A stretch of DNA of 64,000 nucleotides from Epilithonimonas mollis (GTDB lineage: Bacteria > Bacteroidota > Bacteroidia > Flavobacteriales > Weeksellaceae): contig NZ_FRAM01000001.1 of the NCBI RefSeq assembly GCF_900142325.1, forward strand, positions 1,178,001 through 1,242,000, given 5' to 3'. The notes under the pieces are model-generated. The model worked only from the letters and a program-made list of their open reading frames with translations. It did no database searches and had not been told where the DNA came from. The translations under genes were made by a program, and so were the position numbers. This document shows positions 17,063 through 26,687 of the stretch, in pieces; positions within the stretch are counted from its first letter, which is position 1, and the number at the start of each line of letters is the position of its first letter.

Positions 17063-17740
17063 TTAAAAAATTTCTTTGATGATTTCCAGAGATTTTGGTT
17101 CCCGAAAATCGGTGAAGTGATAATGAAAATACACTAAAACCGAATCCAGGAAATTCTGTTTCCCCAATCTGCTAAGTTTTAGAGCATAAGGATTTGAGGA
17201 AATAATCAGTTCTTTCCAAATCGAAGAAATGTCTTTATCGAAGAAATGATGGGATTCTGTTTCCTCGAAGTTTCCGGACTCAGGATTGAGATAGGTTTTG
17301 TCGGAAAATAAAGGCTGTAAACCTTGTTGCTTCAATAATCTGAAAATAAATATCAAATGCGCCTGAAAATTATTCATTTGCAATTGGCTCAGGAAAAGAG
17401 AAATCTCGGAATAGATGTTTTGATTCTGATTTTCATTCCTCAATACCTGATTCAGCAGATCGGAAATGAAAAATAAAATCGAATTCTTCCTTATATCCGA
17501 TGTAAAAAGATCGGTGTTTTTTTGCTCAATTTTCAATACATTCCGGATGCTTTTCTTTTTGTCGGAAGTGTAAATTAACAATTCGTTCAAAGGAAAAAGA
17601 AATGCTTTTTTCTTATTTTTCGGAGCGTAGATTCCTTTGGCAAAGAAACTTTCGAATCCGTTTTCTCTGCAAAAACAATGGAGAACAGCATCGTGATCTC
17701 CATATTTTGTATAAGACAGTAAAAAAACGTCCTGGGCCAT
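17063..17740 (-). CDS. recO: DNA repair protein RecO
   Basis: Helps load RecA with RecR at gaps and anneals single strands. The 225-aa product starts MAQDVFLLSYTKYGDHDAVL, the expected N-terminal OB fold, followed by the helical half. No CxxC...CxxC zinc motif is visible in the C-terminal half. It lies three bases downstream of porZ, so repair and secretion genes share a transcript; I recall this recO-porZ adjacency from other flavobacteria. Confidence 0.9.
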   Translation of the reverse strand: MAQDVFLLSYTKYGDHDAVLHCFCRENGFESFFAKGIYAPKNKKKAFLFPLNELLIYTSDKKKSIRNVLKIEQKNTDLFTSDIRKNSILFFISDLLNQVLRNENQNQNIYSEISLFLSQLQMNNFQAHLIFIFRLLKQQGLQPLFSDKTYLNPESGNFEETESHHFFDKDISSIWKELIISSNPYALKLSRLGKQNFLDSVLVYFHYHFTDFREPKSLEIIKEIF

Positions 17741-17743
17741 TCT

Positions 17744-19966
17744 TTAATTTACGACAGCGATTTTTGCAGTTGCTGTATCGGTACCATCTTCATTGGTCAT
17801 CAATACATAATAGATGCCCGATGCGACTCTTACACCACGCTGGTTGTTCAGGTTCCATTCGAAGTAACCGCCGTTGGCCACTGCAGAGTGAACCATGTTG
17901 CCTGCGGCATCCGTAATCCTGATATTGGTTTTCTGTGCCAGACCACGGATGCGGACATTACCTTTATATTGAGAATAGACAACGGGGTTCGGGTAAACCA
18001 ATACGTTCCCGAAGTTGGACGTTACCTCGCTGACATCTCCCTGATAAACAACGATGCCGTCTATTGTGGCGAAATAAACCTTGCCGGTTTTTTCATCTAT
18101 TTTAATGTCTGTAACGGTATCATTAGGCAACGGTGAGTTGGATTTTGTAAAATTATAAATAGTTTTGTCTCCGGAAGGGCTGACGCAAAAAACGCCACCA
18201 CCTGCAATTGATACCCACTTCTGGTTTCCCGAATCTACCACGATCTGAAGAATCTCCGCATCTCTGAAGAGTTCTTCTCCCAACCCATTTTGTTCTATAA
18301 TTATAGGATCCGTCTGGGGATTTTCTTCAAGAATAGCAGATTTTGGATTGGATAAAACTCTTAGGCCTTCCTGAGTTCCTATCCAGAGATCATCATTTTT
18401 ATCTAAAGCTGCTGATCTGATATCGCTGTTCGGGAGATTATTATTTTTAGTGATAACCTTAAAAGTATCATCCGAAAATACACTTGGCGTATTATTATAA
18501 TTATACATGATAAGTCCCCCTACTCTTGGTACAGGGATATACATATATCCATCCCTCAGAATAGGTTTTTGAGCATTGTTAGAAACGTTAAGACTTCTTA
18601 TGATCAACTTGTCTACTGCCCTGTCAAAATAATAAAACCCTGCTCCGCCGGTATTGTCGACTGCAGCAGCCGAGCATAGCAGATTATTATTACTGTCAAA
18701 CTCGCAGCCTACAGGTAGGTCTCCATAAGAGTTACCCGGGTTTACAACATATGATTTTACAAATTGATCATCTACCATTTTATAAATTCCTTTTTGTGAG
18801 GAAAAAAAGTAATTGGTAAAGAATATTTCGGTTGGGTCGGAAGGATTCGGAATCACATCCAGAATATTGAATTGATTGTTGGTTTTAAAATAATCCGGAT
18901 ACACCCAATTGGAGCCATTATAATGATAATACCCCAGGTAAGGTGGCGTAGCTTCGTTAAAAGCTGATCTGCCTCCCGTTGAAACCCAAATCTGATTATT
19001 CAATAAGGAAAGCTTATAAGATCTGTTATTATAAGGTCCATCCGGTTTGAAGCTGTTTTTCTGCTCATTATATATCCCGGAAAACTGGGTTCCGGTAAAT
19101 AACTGGTTATTATTATAAACTATTGCTGTATTGATAATCTCACCAGCATCAAAGGTTTTCTGAAGCGAACCGTTTGTTCCGTATACCCTAACCTGTGTCT
19201 GATCAGTTACTACAATTTTACTGTTTGTAACTTTAATATCCCTGATGCTGGTAAAACCTGATAATGTAGACATATTGGGAAAAGTACCGTACTTTACTTC
19301 CTTTTCACTTGCAAAAGCGAGTATTTCGGAGGCATCGATCTTTTTGTAATCCGTTTTGAAATTATTTGGCGCTGTCCAAGTCGTATAAACAGGAAAAGTG
19401 GTATTAAGATCATGGTACTTTAATCCATTCCCTGTTACGGCATATACAGTATTATCCTTCATAACAGCGGCATTCACGGCTTCATAAGCACCACCTGTTG
19501 TAAAAAAAGCTGTCTCTCCGAATTCTCTTTTCGAAATATTAAAGATAGAAATCCCGTAACCCGCAGAGATAATTGCTCTGTCACCGTTTATGGAAATATG
19601 GTTGATCTTTTTGCTACCATTGTATCCGGTTGCCAATGGAATATCAACAATCAGGAAGATCCCATTGGGAGTAATAACATCCAGAGACCCGCTTTGATAT
19701 CCCACGATACCCGTCTGAGTTGCCGCATCGTAATCAAAAGCTGAAATTTTCACTTCGTGAAGTCCGTTTGCTTTTGATAACTTTTTTATTTCACCCGTTC
19801 CCGGATAATAGTAAAACACCCCATTTTCAGTAGCAGCAACAAGGCGGTCTCCGTCTTCCCGGATCTTCAGAACATTGTTATATGAGAACAGATCGTTCCA
19901 TTTACTGGATTGTGCCTGAACAATTAATGCAGTAAAAACCGATATAATTAATAAAATTTTCTTCAT
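17744..19966 (-). CDS. porZ: PorZ-like type IX secretion component, beta-propeller with C-terminal sorting-type domain
   Basis: A 740-aa exported protein: signal peptide MKKILLIISVFTALIVQAQS, then many propeller blades (SKWNDLFSYNNVLKIREDGD, DDLWIGTQEGLRVL) and a C-terminal domain like the type A sorting signal (VLVYPNPVVYSQYKG to the end). In Porphyromonas gingivalis PorZ sits on the cell surface in the attachment complex and binds A-LPS. Length, order of parts and the adjacent recO fit that family. The upstream partners are two halves of a 5'-nucleotidase, one base apart from porZ. Alternative: a generic two-component-type propeller protein. Confidence 0.8.
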   Translation of the reverse strand: MKKILLIISVFTALIVQAQSSKWNDLFSYNNVLKIREDGDRLVAATENGVFYYYPGTGEIKKLSKANGLHEVKISAFDYDAATQTGIVGYQSGSLDVITPNGIFLIVDIPLATGYNGSKKINHISINGDRAIISAGYGISIFNISKREFGETAFFTTGGAYEAVNAAVMKDNTVYAVTGNGLKYHDLNTTFPVYTTWTAPNNFKTDYKKIDASEILAFASEKEVKYGTFPNMSTLSGFTSIRDIKVTNSKIVVTDQTQVRVYGTNGSLQKTFDAGEIINTAIVYNNNQLFTGTQFSGIYNEQKNSFKPDGPYNNRSYKLSLLNNQIWVSTGGRSAFNEATPPYLGYYHYNGSNWVYPDYFKTNNQFNILDVIPNPSDPTEIFFTNYFFSSQKGIYKMVDDQFVKSYVVNPGNSYGDLPVGCEFDSNNNLLCSAAAVDNTGGAGFYYFDRAVDKLIIRSLNVSNNAQKPILRDGYMYIPVPRVGGLIMYNYNNTPSVFSDDTFKVITKNNNLPNSDIRSAALDKNDDLWIGTQEGLRVLSNPKSAILEENPQTDPIIIEQNGLGEELFRDAEILQIVVDSGNQKWVSIAGGGVFCVSPSGDKTIYNFTKSNSPLPNDTVTDIKIDEKTGKVYFATIDGIVVYQGDVSEVTSNFGNVLVYPNPVVYSQYKGNVRIRGLAQKTNIRITDAAGNMVHSAVANGGYFEWNLNNQRGVRVASGIYYVLMTNEDGTDTATAKIAVVN

Positions 19967-19967
19967 C

Positions 19968-20918
19968 TTAAACTATTATGCTTTCATCTATTAACTGATT
20001 ATTCCAAGAAATATTTTTTACGCTTTTGTTTTTATCAAAATAAAAATCCAGTCTTCCCAGAAGAATACCTGCCCAGCCTACCTGATTGACAATGACATTT
20101 TTACCATTCTTACTCTGTAAACTCACAGGTTCTTTCAGGAAAGTGTGCGTGTGACCGCCTAAAATCAAATCGATTCCTGATGTTTTAGCGGCCAGATGCT
20201 TATCCGACATTTTTTCCGGCTGATCGGGGTAATCAAAACCGATATGAGAAAGACAAATTACCAGATCACATTTTTTATCGTTTCTTAAGAAATCCGCATA
20301 ATGCTGAGCAATTTCTATCGGATCATGATAAACTGTTTCACCATAATTTTTCTTTCCAACCAAACCATTCAGTTCTATTCCGACTCCGAAAACCCCTATT
20401 TTTATTCCTTCTTTTCTAAAGATTCTGTAAGGTTCTGTTTTTCCTTCCAGGATTGTATTTTTAAAATCATAATTGGAACAAATGAAAGGAAATTTTGCAT
20501 TCGGAAGAACTTTCAGGAAACCGTCCAAACCGTTATCAAAATCGTGATTCCCCATTGTAGATGCATCATACTGCATCATGCTCATTAATTTGAATTCTAA
20601 TTCGCCGCCAAAAAAATTAAAGTAGGGCGTTCCCTGGAAGATATCACCTGAATCCAGCAGAAGAACGTTGGTCTCTTCACTTCTTATCTTTTTTATCAAC
20701 GATGCTCTCCTTGCAAACCCGCCCTGATTTGGGTTTTTTGTGTAGGACATATCAAATGGTTCTATTCTGCTGTGCTGATCATTGGTGTGCAGAATGGTCA
20801 GCTTATATACCGATTCTTTTTCCAGGATATCAAACTGTTCCGCCAGCAAAAGGTTGGGCGCAAGTGTCAGAGCAAGACTTCCGCCGCCGATATATTTTAG
20901 AAACTCTTTTCTTTTCAT
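19968..20918 (-). CDS. exported metallophosphatase (5'-nucleotidase catalytic domain only)
   Basis: A 316-aa calcineurin-like phosphoesterase of the UshA type. Metal ligands: LHTNDQHSRIEP, LLDSGDIFQGTPY, TMGNHDFDNG and LGGHTHTF. The N-terminus KRKEFLKYIGGGSLALTLAP looks like a Tat signal in which KR replaces the twin arginine. The C-terminal substrate-binding domain of normal UshA is missing; it is encoded by the gene immediately upstream, whose stop overlaps this start (TAATG). The two products probably act together in the periplasm on nucleotides or sugar nucleotides (inference). Confidence 0.9.
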   Translation of the reverse strand: MKRKEFLKYIGGGSLALTLAPNLLLAEQFDILEKESVYKLTILHTNDQHSRIEPFDMSYTKNPNQGGFARRASLIKKIRSEETNVLLLDSGDIFQGTPYFNFFGGELEFKLMSMMQYDASTMGNHDFDNGLDGFLKVLPNAKFPFICSNYDFKNTILEGKTEPYRIFRKEGIKIGVFGVGIELNGLVGKKNYGETVYHDPIEIAQHYADFLRNDKKCDLVICLSHIGFDYPDQPEKMSDKHLAAKTSGIDLILGGHTHTFLKEPVSLQSKNGKNVIVNQVGWAGILLGRLDFYFDKNKSVKNISWNNQLIDESIIV

Positions 20919-21679
20919 TATTCCTGCACTTTTTTGTTTTGGAAAATCAGTCTTACATCATCAGGCACGGAAACTTCAGGATTTTGCCTGAACTTTTCCA
21001 GGAAAAGGTCACGCATTTTGATACCCGTAAAGATGACCTCTCCTTTGCTAAAGAAAAACATATTGTCGCCACCTGTAGCCAAATAGTCCGAAGTCGCAAT
21101 ATAATAAGTCTTGTTATAATCGATCGGTTGTCCGTTAATCAGTTTTCTGGAGATGACATTGGCATCTGTCTCAATAATCAAGTGAGAAACCGGATTATTT
21201 TTCTGGGTCTTCAGGTAATAATCAAACAGGCCTTCCACATCTTTCCCAATCATTTTGATGATGACAATTTCATTTTCGAAAGGCATCACTTCATAGATTT
21301 GTTTGGTCACAATATCGCCTTTCGGGATGATGGTTCTGATTCCTCCGATATTGATAACAGCAGCATCTATAGCAGGAAAATTATTTTTCCTTGCCCATTC
21401 CTCAGCACCTTCGAAGGTATAATCTGCCAAAAGGTTTCCAAGATTGCTGTTATCACCGGACTTATTGAGTTCTACATTAGTGTGAGAAATCTTCGTATTC
21501 ATTTTGCCTTCCAGCTCGTTTTTGTAAGGCTGGATGATAGCATCCATTTCTTTATCATCACGAAGGCCGCTGGTGATGTAGATATTCTTTTCGGTATGGA
21601 CATTGGCAATGTTGAGTGGCGCTTTACAGCCAATCAACAGCAAACAGATGATTCCGAAACCTAATAATTTATTTTTCAT
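20918..21679 (-). CDS. lipoprotein with 5'-nucleotidase C-terminal domain
   Basis: A 253-aa lipoprotein (lipobox LLIGC, Cys18) made almost only of the 5'-nucleotidase C-terminal domain: SNLGNLLADYTFEGAEEWAR, AAVINIGGIRTIIPKGDIVT, and the substrate-stacking YYIATSDYLATGGDNMFFF. In UshA this domain binds the nucleobase and forms a single chain with the catalytic domain. Here it is a separate membrane-anchored protein; the catalytic half follows with a one-base overlap. First gene of the operon that leads to porZ, recO and the GNAT gene. Confidence 0.9.
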   Translation of the reverse strand: MKNKLLGFGIICLLLIGCKAPLNIANVHTEKNIYITSGLRDDKEMDAIIQPYKNELEGKMNTKISHTNVELNKSGDNSNLGNLLADYTFEGAEEWARKNNFPAIDAAVINIGGIRTIIPKGDIVTKQIYEVMPFENEIVIIKMIGKDVEGLFDYYLKTQKNNPVSHLIIETDANVISRKLINGQPIDYNKTYYIATSDYLATGGDNMFFFSKGEVIFTGIKMRDLFLEKFRQNPEVSVPDDVRLIFQNKKVQE

Positions 21680-21838
21680 TCTGAAAATAATATGGATACA
21701 AATCTAATGATTTTCGGGTTTGTAAACTAACTTAATGATAATTTGGAAGTTATTATTTCATTAAATATAATTTCCGATTATTCCTTTATTTATATATTAA
21801 AAGTTATTTTCCGGTTCGAATAATTTACATCGATAATC

Positions 21839-21868
21839 TTGTTCATTTATTAAAATAAATTAACTTTG
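21839..21868 (+). promoter_or_regulatory. dapA promoter
   Basis: TTG (21839-21841) and TAACTTTG (21861-21868) separated by exactly 19 nt, the Bacteroidota -33/-7 layout. The ATG follows 24 nt later. Confidence 0.75.
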
Positions 21869-21892
21869 AGAGAATTAAATCATCAATAAAAA

Positions 21893-22768
21893 ATGGGTCA
21901 GCTAAAAGGCGTTGGTGTGGCTTTGATCACACCTTTCAATGAAGATCTTTCCATAGATTTCGATGCTCTCACGAGATTAATCGATTATAACATAGACAAC
22001 GGAACCAATTTTCTGGTTGTTTTGGGAACTACAGCGGAAGCTGCAACACTTTCCAAGGAAGAAAAGGACAGAGTTGTTGCTCACATCACTAAGATCAATA
22101 ATAACAGATTACCGTTGGTTCTTGGAATCGGTGGGAATAATACGGCAGAAGTGGTTCAACAGATAAAAGAAACAGACCTGTCAGATTTCGACGCCGTTCT
22201 ATCTGTTTCTCCCTATTACAACAAACCAAATCAGGAAGGTCTTTATCAACATTATAAAGCGCTGGCAGAAACCGGTGAAAAAATTATTATTTACAATGTT
22301 CCCGGAAGAACCGGGCAGAATGTGGAAGCTTCTACCACTTTGCGATTGGCAAACGAATTCCCGAATCTTTTTATGATAAAAGAAGCGGCTCCGAATATCC
22401 TTCAATATTTTGATATCCTGAGACAAAAACCAGAGCAATTTTCATTAATGTCAGGAGACGACGAATATACACTGCCAGTAACACTCGCTGGTGGTGATGG
22501 CGTAATTTCTGTAATCGGGCAGGCTTATCCGAAGGAATTCTCAACTATGGTTAAACTGGCCAGAAAGCGTGAAGTGGATGAAGCATATAAAATTCATAAT
22601 TCTCTTGTAGAAATTACCAGACTGATTTTTGCAGAAGGCAATCCTTGCGGCATCAAGACTATTCTTGCAGAAAAAGGGTTGATCAAAAATTATCTCAGAC
22701 TTCCGCTCGTTGCAGCTTCGGAAAGCCTTCAGGAAAAAATAAAAGAAGAAATGCAAAAGCTGTCGTAA
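21893..22768 (+). CDS. dapA: 4-hydroxy-tetrahydrodipicolinate synthase
   Basis: Condenses pyruvate with aspartate semialdehyde, the first committed step to diaminopimelate and lysine. The 291-aa product has the GTTAEAATLS active-site loop, SPYYNKP with the proton-relay tyrosine, YNVPGRTG with the carboxylate-binding arginine, and the Schiff-base lysine in MIKEAA. Length is typical. It is a single-gene unit with its own promoter and terminator, convergent with the mqo operon. Confidence 0.96.
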   Translation: MGQLKGVGVALITPFNEDLSIDFDALTRLIDYNIDNGTNFLVVLGTTAEAATLSKEEKDRVVAHITKINNNRLPLVLGIGGNNTAEVVQQIKETDLSDFDAVLSVSPYYNKPNQEGLYQHYKALAETGEKIIIYNVPGRTGQNVEASTTLRLANEFPNLFMIKEAAPNILQYFDILRQKPEQFSLMSGDDEYTLPVTLAGGDGVISVIGQAYPKEFSTMVKLARKREVDEAYKIHNSLVEITRLIFAEGNPCGIKTILAEKGLIKNYLRLPLVAASESLQEKIKEEMQKLS

Positions 22769-22772
22769 TATA

Positions 22773-22800
22773 AAAGGTTCAGAGATTCTGAACCTTTTTT
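22773..22800. terminator. terminator between dapA and the mqo operon
   Basis: AAAGGTTCAGA pairs with TCTGAACCTTT around a three-base loop, followed by T on the plus strand and by T-rich sequence on the other. It can serve both convergent units. Confidence 0.85.
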
Positions 22801-22803
22801 AAT

Positions 22804-23199
22804 TTATATATCCAATTTTATTCTATAAACATCAGAAGAATTCCTTCTGATTCCTTCGTGGAAAAAACCGCCATTCTGCGGAATCAGCTCTATAAAATCA
22901 AAAACTTTACAATCCTTTGGTAAACCTGAAAAAACGAGCGTAAACCAATAATCTTTTCCAAAAGGAATATCTGTCCAATCCGGAAATAAACTGATGTTTT
23001 CGAAATGGATCAGCCTGGAAACGTGTTCTGATTTTCTGTCCACCAGATAAGTTGAAGCCCATATCCTGATTTTTTCTTCCGGAAACATCTCCGATCTGAT
23101 GCAGCAGTGAAGAATAACCTGGCTCTCTGCAGACACTTCTGACTGTAGCGCCGTCATAAGTTCTTCTGCAATGACTGGTTTTACTTTTGTTTCGCTCAT
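22804..23199 (-). CDS. conserved-looking protein of unknown function downstream of mqo
   Basis: 131 aa, no signal peptide or membrane segment. It starts MSETKVKPVIAEELMTALQS and contains aromatic-rich strands (WTDIPFGKDYWFTLVFSGLP, FDFIELIPQNGGFFHEGI), suggesting a small beta-rich cytoplasmic protein. It lies 15 bases after mqo on the same strand and ends at the shared terminator, so it should be co-expressed with malate oxidation. I do not recognise the family. Confidence 0.75.
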   Translation of the reverse strand: MSETKVKPVIAEELMTALQSEVSAESQVILHCCIRSEMFPEEKIRIWASTYLVDRKSEHVSRLIHFENISLFPDWTDIPFGKDYWFTLVFSGLPKDCKVFDFIELIPQNGGFFHEGIRRNSSDVYRIKLDI

Positions 23200-23214
23200 T
23201 TTCTGCAGTGAAGA

Positions 23215-24696
23215 TTAATAATGTAATTCTAATTTTTCTTTCGAATAATCTCTTATTTGCTTTATTAATTCCGGATGTTCCGCCATTTTTTTTCCATAGC
23301 TCGGTACCATTTCCAGAAGTTTATCCTTCCAGTCAGTGGTGAGTTTTTTTTCAAAACATTTTTCCATAACCATAATCATCGCAAATGCAGATGTGCTTGC
23401 ACCGGGAGATGCACCTAGAAGCGAGGCTATATTCCTTTCATTGTTAATAACGACTTCCGTCCCGAATTCCAGTCTGCCTCCTTCAAAGCGGTCTCTTTTG
23501 ATGATCTGAACCCTTTGACCTGCCTGTATCAATTCCCAATCTTCATCTTTTGCATCTTTAACAAAATCCCTAAGATGAGACATTCTTTGAGATTTATTCA
23601 TAGTAACCTGCTGGATAAGGTATCTTGTCAGCGGCATATTATGCCACCAGGCACCGAACAGCGAACGTATGTTTTTAAAGTTAACACTCTCAGGCAAGTC
23701 CAAGTAGCTTCCTTCCTTCAGAAATTTTGTGGAAAATCCTGCAAAAGGTCCAAATAATAAAGCTTTTTTCCCGTCAATAATCCTAAGATCCAGGTGCGGA
23801 ACAGACATCGGCGGTGCGCCAACGGTTGCCTGGGTATAAACTTTAGCATGGTGTTTCTCAACCAAATCCGGATTGGTAGTAACGAGCCATTGTCCACTTA
23901 CAGGAAAGCCGCCGTAACCTTTGCTTTCCTCGATTCCTGAACTTTCCAAAAGGGGAAGTGCATAGCCGCCGGCACCGATAAAAACAAACCCGGCATTTAC
24001 CGTTTGTTTATGAAGATTCTTTCTGTCATTCACATGTAGCTCCCAGCCGCCTTTTCCGTCTGTATCGATATCTTTGACTTCGTGGTAGGTAAAAACCTCT
24101 ACAGATTCAGTTTTTTTGAGATGTTCAATTAATTTATGAGTCAGCTTTCCAAAATTGACATCGGTTCCCAAATCCATTTTGGTGGCAGCAAGTTTGTCGG
24201 ATGTCATTCTTTTCTGCATCATCAGCGGAATCCATTCTTTCAGTTTCTGATGGTCATCAGAATATTCCATGCCTTGAAATAATGGCGATTTAAGAAGTGC
24301 ATCGTGACGTCTTTTGAGATAATCCACATCTTTCCTGCCAAAAACAAAACTCATGTGTGGACAGGAATTGATGAATTCTTTCGGATTATCGATAATGCCT
24401 TTATTAATAAGGTAAGACCAGAACTGTTTGGAAACCTCGAACTGCTCAGCAATGTATTCTGCTTTTTTTATATCAATTTTTCCATCCTTTTCCGGCGTAT
24501 AGTTCAATTCACAGAAAGCGGAATGGCCAGTCCCGGCATTGTTCCAGGCCGATGAACTTTCTTTCGCTACTTCTCCCAATCTCTCGAAAATAACGATTTC
24601 CAGATCAGGGTCGAACTCGTGGAGCATGGTCGCCAGTGTTGCACTCATTATTCCACCTCCGACTAAGGCTACATCATATTTTGGTTTTGGAGTCAT
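23215..24696 (-). CDS. mqo: malate:quinone oxidoreductase
   Basis: FAD-dependent, membrane-associated enzyme that oxidises malate to oxaloacetate and passes electrons to quinone. The 493-aa product starts with the FAD loop DVALVGGGIMSATLATML and continues with ESSSAWNNAGTGHSAFCELN, typical of Mqo, and GASPGASTSAFAMIMVMEKC near the end. A minus-strand -7 box TAATTTTG lies at 24715-24722, 19 nt before the ATG. It shares a transcript with the unknown 131-aa gene. Confidence 0.95.
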   Translation of the reverse strand: MTPKPKYDVALVGGGIMSATLATMLHEFDPDLEIVIFERLGEVAKESSSAWNNAGTGHSAFCELNYTPEKDGKIDIKKAEYIAEQFEVSKQFWSYLINKGIIDNPKEFINSCPHMSFVFGRKDVDYLKRRHDALLKSPLFQGMEYSDDHQKLKEWIPLMMQKRMTSDKLAATKMDLGTDVNFGKLTHKLIEHLKKTESVEVFTYHEVKDIDTDGKGGWELHVNDRKNLHKQTVNAGFVFIGAGGYALPLLESSGIEESKGYGGFPVSGQWLVTTNPDLVEKHHAKVYTQATVGAPPMSVPHLDLRIIDGKKALLFGPFAGFSTKFLKEGSYLDLPESVNFKNIRSLFGAWWHNMPLTRYLIQQVTMNKSQRMSHLRDFVKDAKDEDWELIQAGQRVQIIKRDRFEGGRLEFGTEVVINNERNIASLLGASPGASTSAFAMIMVMEKCFEKKLTTDWKDKLLEMVPSYGKKMAEHPELIKQIRDYSKEKLELHY

Positions 24697-24824
24697 TATA
24701 TAGATTTACCGGTACAAAATTACTGATTAATGTCAATTTCTGTGCCTCATATTTTTTAATATCTTACCATTTGTTAATAAATCTGAAATTTTACTCAGAA
24801 ATCTGTTCTGAAATTTTAATTCAT

Positions 24825-24832
24825 TAATTTTG
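24825..24832 (+). promoter_or_regulatory. -7 promoter box for the ABC exporter gene
   Basis: TAATTTTG; an in-frame TTG at 24830 lies within this box, so translation starts downstream at ATG 24863. Confidence 0.6.
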
Positions 24833-24862
24833 CAGTGCTTTTGGAAAATCAAAGCAAAAGGA

Positions 24863-26551
24863 ATGAAAGCTTTAAAAACACTGAATCCATATTTCTGGAA
24901 ACATCGCGTATTACTTTTCTGGGGATTTTTATTTATTATTCTGAGTAATTTTTTTGCTATTTATAAAATCCAGTATATCGGCCAGACCATCAATATCATC
25001 GAGAAAAACTATTCTACGCTAAAATTGTCTGATGAGGCGGGTCTAATTGAAAATATTCAGAATAACTGGGCTTATTTCCGGATAATATTTATTAATTCCG
25101 GGATTCTAATCGTTTGCTCCTTGTTATCCGGTTTTTTCACCTTTATGATGAGGCAGACGATCATCGTTGCATCCAGAAGAATCGAATATGAGCTGAAAAA
25201 TAAAATCTACCGCCATTATCAGGAAATATCGATTACTGATTATAAAAAGACAACTATCGGAGATCTGCTGAACCGGCTTAGCGAAGATGTTGTTGCCATC
25301 AGAATGTATCTCGGTCCGGGTGTGATGTATGTGGTAAACCTGGTTATTCTATTGATCATTACCAGTGTTTACATGTTTATGACTGATCTGCAGATGACAC
25401 TCTGGACACTGATACCCCTTCCTATTTTGTCGTACGGTATTTATAAAGTGAGTGACATCATCAACCAGAAATCTAAAGTGATGCAGAAAAGCCAGTCTGC
25501 CATTTCAACTTTCGTTCAGGACAGCTTTTCTGGAATCCGTGTGGTAAAATTCTTCAGTAAGGAAAGATACATCGAAAAAAATTACGGAATCAAAGTTAAA
25601 GACTATCAGGATAAAGCCCTTGATCTTGCAAGAACAGAAGCTTACTTTTTTACGATTATCATTTTCGTGATCGGACTTCTGAACGTGGCTATTCTTGTAA
25701 TCGGCGGTCAAAAGTACATTGCAGGAGAAATGAGTGTAGGAACCATCGCAGATTTCTTCATGTATATCAACATGCTTATTTTTCCATTCTCCATGTTGGG
25801 CTGGGTTACCTCTATCAATCAAAGAGCAGACGCAAGTATGCAGCGTGTGAATGAGTTTCTGAATATGAAATCAGAGATCGTTAACACTAATCATGAAGTG
25901 TATCCAATAAAAGGAGAAATCGAATTCCGGAATGTAAGCTATACTTATCCAAATACAGGCATAAAAGCAATTGACAATCTAAGCTTCAGAATCGAGGCAG
26001 GAAAATCACTTGCAATAATGGGAAAAACCGGAAGCGGAAAATCTACAATTGCACAATTACTCTGCCGACTGATCGATCCCGATGAAGGCCAAATCCTGAT
26101 TGACGGAAAAAATCTGAAAAACCATAATCTGAAGCTATACCGGAATCAACTCGGATATACGCCTCAGGAAAGTTATCTTTTTTCTGACACTATTGAGAAC
26201 AATATTGGCTTTGCAGTTGACAACCCAAGCCGGGATTTGGTGATGCAAATGGCAAAAAAAGCAGATGTCCACAAAAATATAGAAGAATTCAAGAATCAGT
26301 ACGAAACAATGGTTGGTGAACGTGGCGTAATGCTTTCCGGCGGGCAAAAACAAAGGATATGCATTGCAAGAGCGATGATCAAACAACCGAATATTTTGAT
26401 CTTTGATGATTGCCTGTCCGCACTAGATACAGAAACGGAAGAAAATATTCTGCAGAACATTGACAAGGATATTAAAACAACCACTTCCATCATAATAACT
26501 CACAGAGAATCAAGTGCAAAAAGAGCGCACGAAATTCTTTATCTCAATTAA
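24863..26551 (+). CDS. ABC exporter, fused membrane and ATP-binding domains
   Basis: A 562-aa half-transporter of the MsbA/multidrug type that works as a dimer. About six membrane helices fill the first 320 residues (RVLLFWGFLFIILSNFFAIY is the first), followed by the ATPase with Walker A MGKTGSGKST, Q-loop YTPQESYLF, signature LSGGQKQR, Walker B ILIFDD and switch His in IITHRES. Substrate cannot be deduced. Start taken at ATG 24863 on promoter grounds. It stands alone; the next gene has its own promoter. Confidence 0.93.
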   Translation: MKALKTLNPYFWKHRVLLFWGFLFIILSNFFAIYKIQYIGQTINIIEKNYSTLKLSDEAGLIENIQNNWAYFRIIFINSGILIVCSLLSGFFTFMMRQTIIVASRRIEYELKNKIYRHYQEISITDYKKTTIGDLLNRLSEDVVAIRMYLGPGVMYVVNLVILLIITSVYMFMTDLQMTLWTLIPLPILSYGIYKVSDIINQKSKVMQKSQSAISTFVQDSFSGIRVVKFFSKERYIEKNYGIKVKDYQDKALDLARTEAYFFTIIIFVIGLLNVAILVIGGQKYIAGEMSVGTIADFFMYINMLIFPFSMLGWVTSINQRADASMQRVNEFLNMKSEIVNTNHEVYPIKGEIEFRNVSYTYPNTGIKAIDNLSFRIEAGKSLAIMGKTGSGKSTIAQLLCRLIDPDEGQILIDGKNLKNHNLKLYRNQLGYTPQESYLFSDTIENNIGFAVDNPSRDLVMQMAKKADVHKNIEEFKNQYETMVGERGVMLSGGQKQRICIARAMIKQPNILIFDDCLSALDTETEENILQNIDKDIKTTTSIIITHRESSAKRAHEILYLN

Positions 26552-26628
26552 AAGATATCATTTTACAATATTTTTTATCAAAATTTTAAGAAAAAACTTG
26601 ATTTAGTGGTTTTTTTTAACAAAATATT

Positions 26629-26657
26629 TTGAAATTCCGAGAATTCTATTATATTTG
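26629..26657 (+). promoter_or_regulatory. promoter of the PUR-family gene
   Basis: TTG (26629-26631) and TATATTTG (26650-26657), spacing 18 nt. It lies inside the longest open frame and so fixes the start at ATG 26688. Confidence 0.7.
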
Positions 26658-26687
26658 TTACAACAGATTTCTAAAAAATATTTAACA

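Noticed and set aside
20702-21664. 320-codon plus-strand frame opposite the 5'-nucleotidase genes
   Set aside because: Shadow of two well-supported genes with clear motifs on the minus strand.
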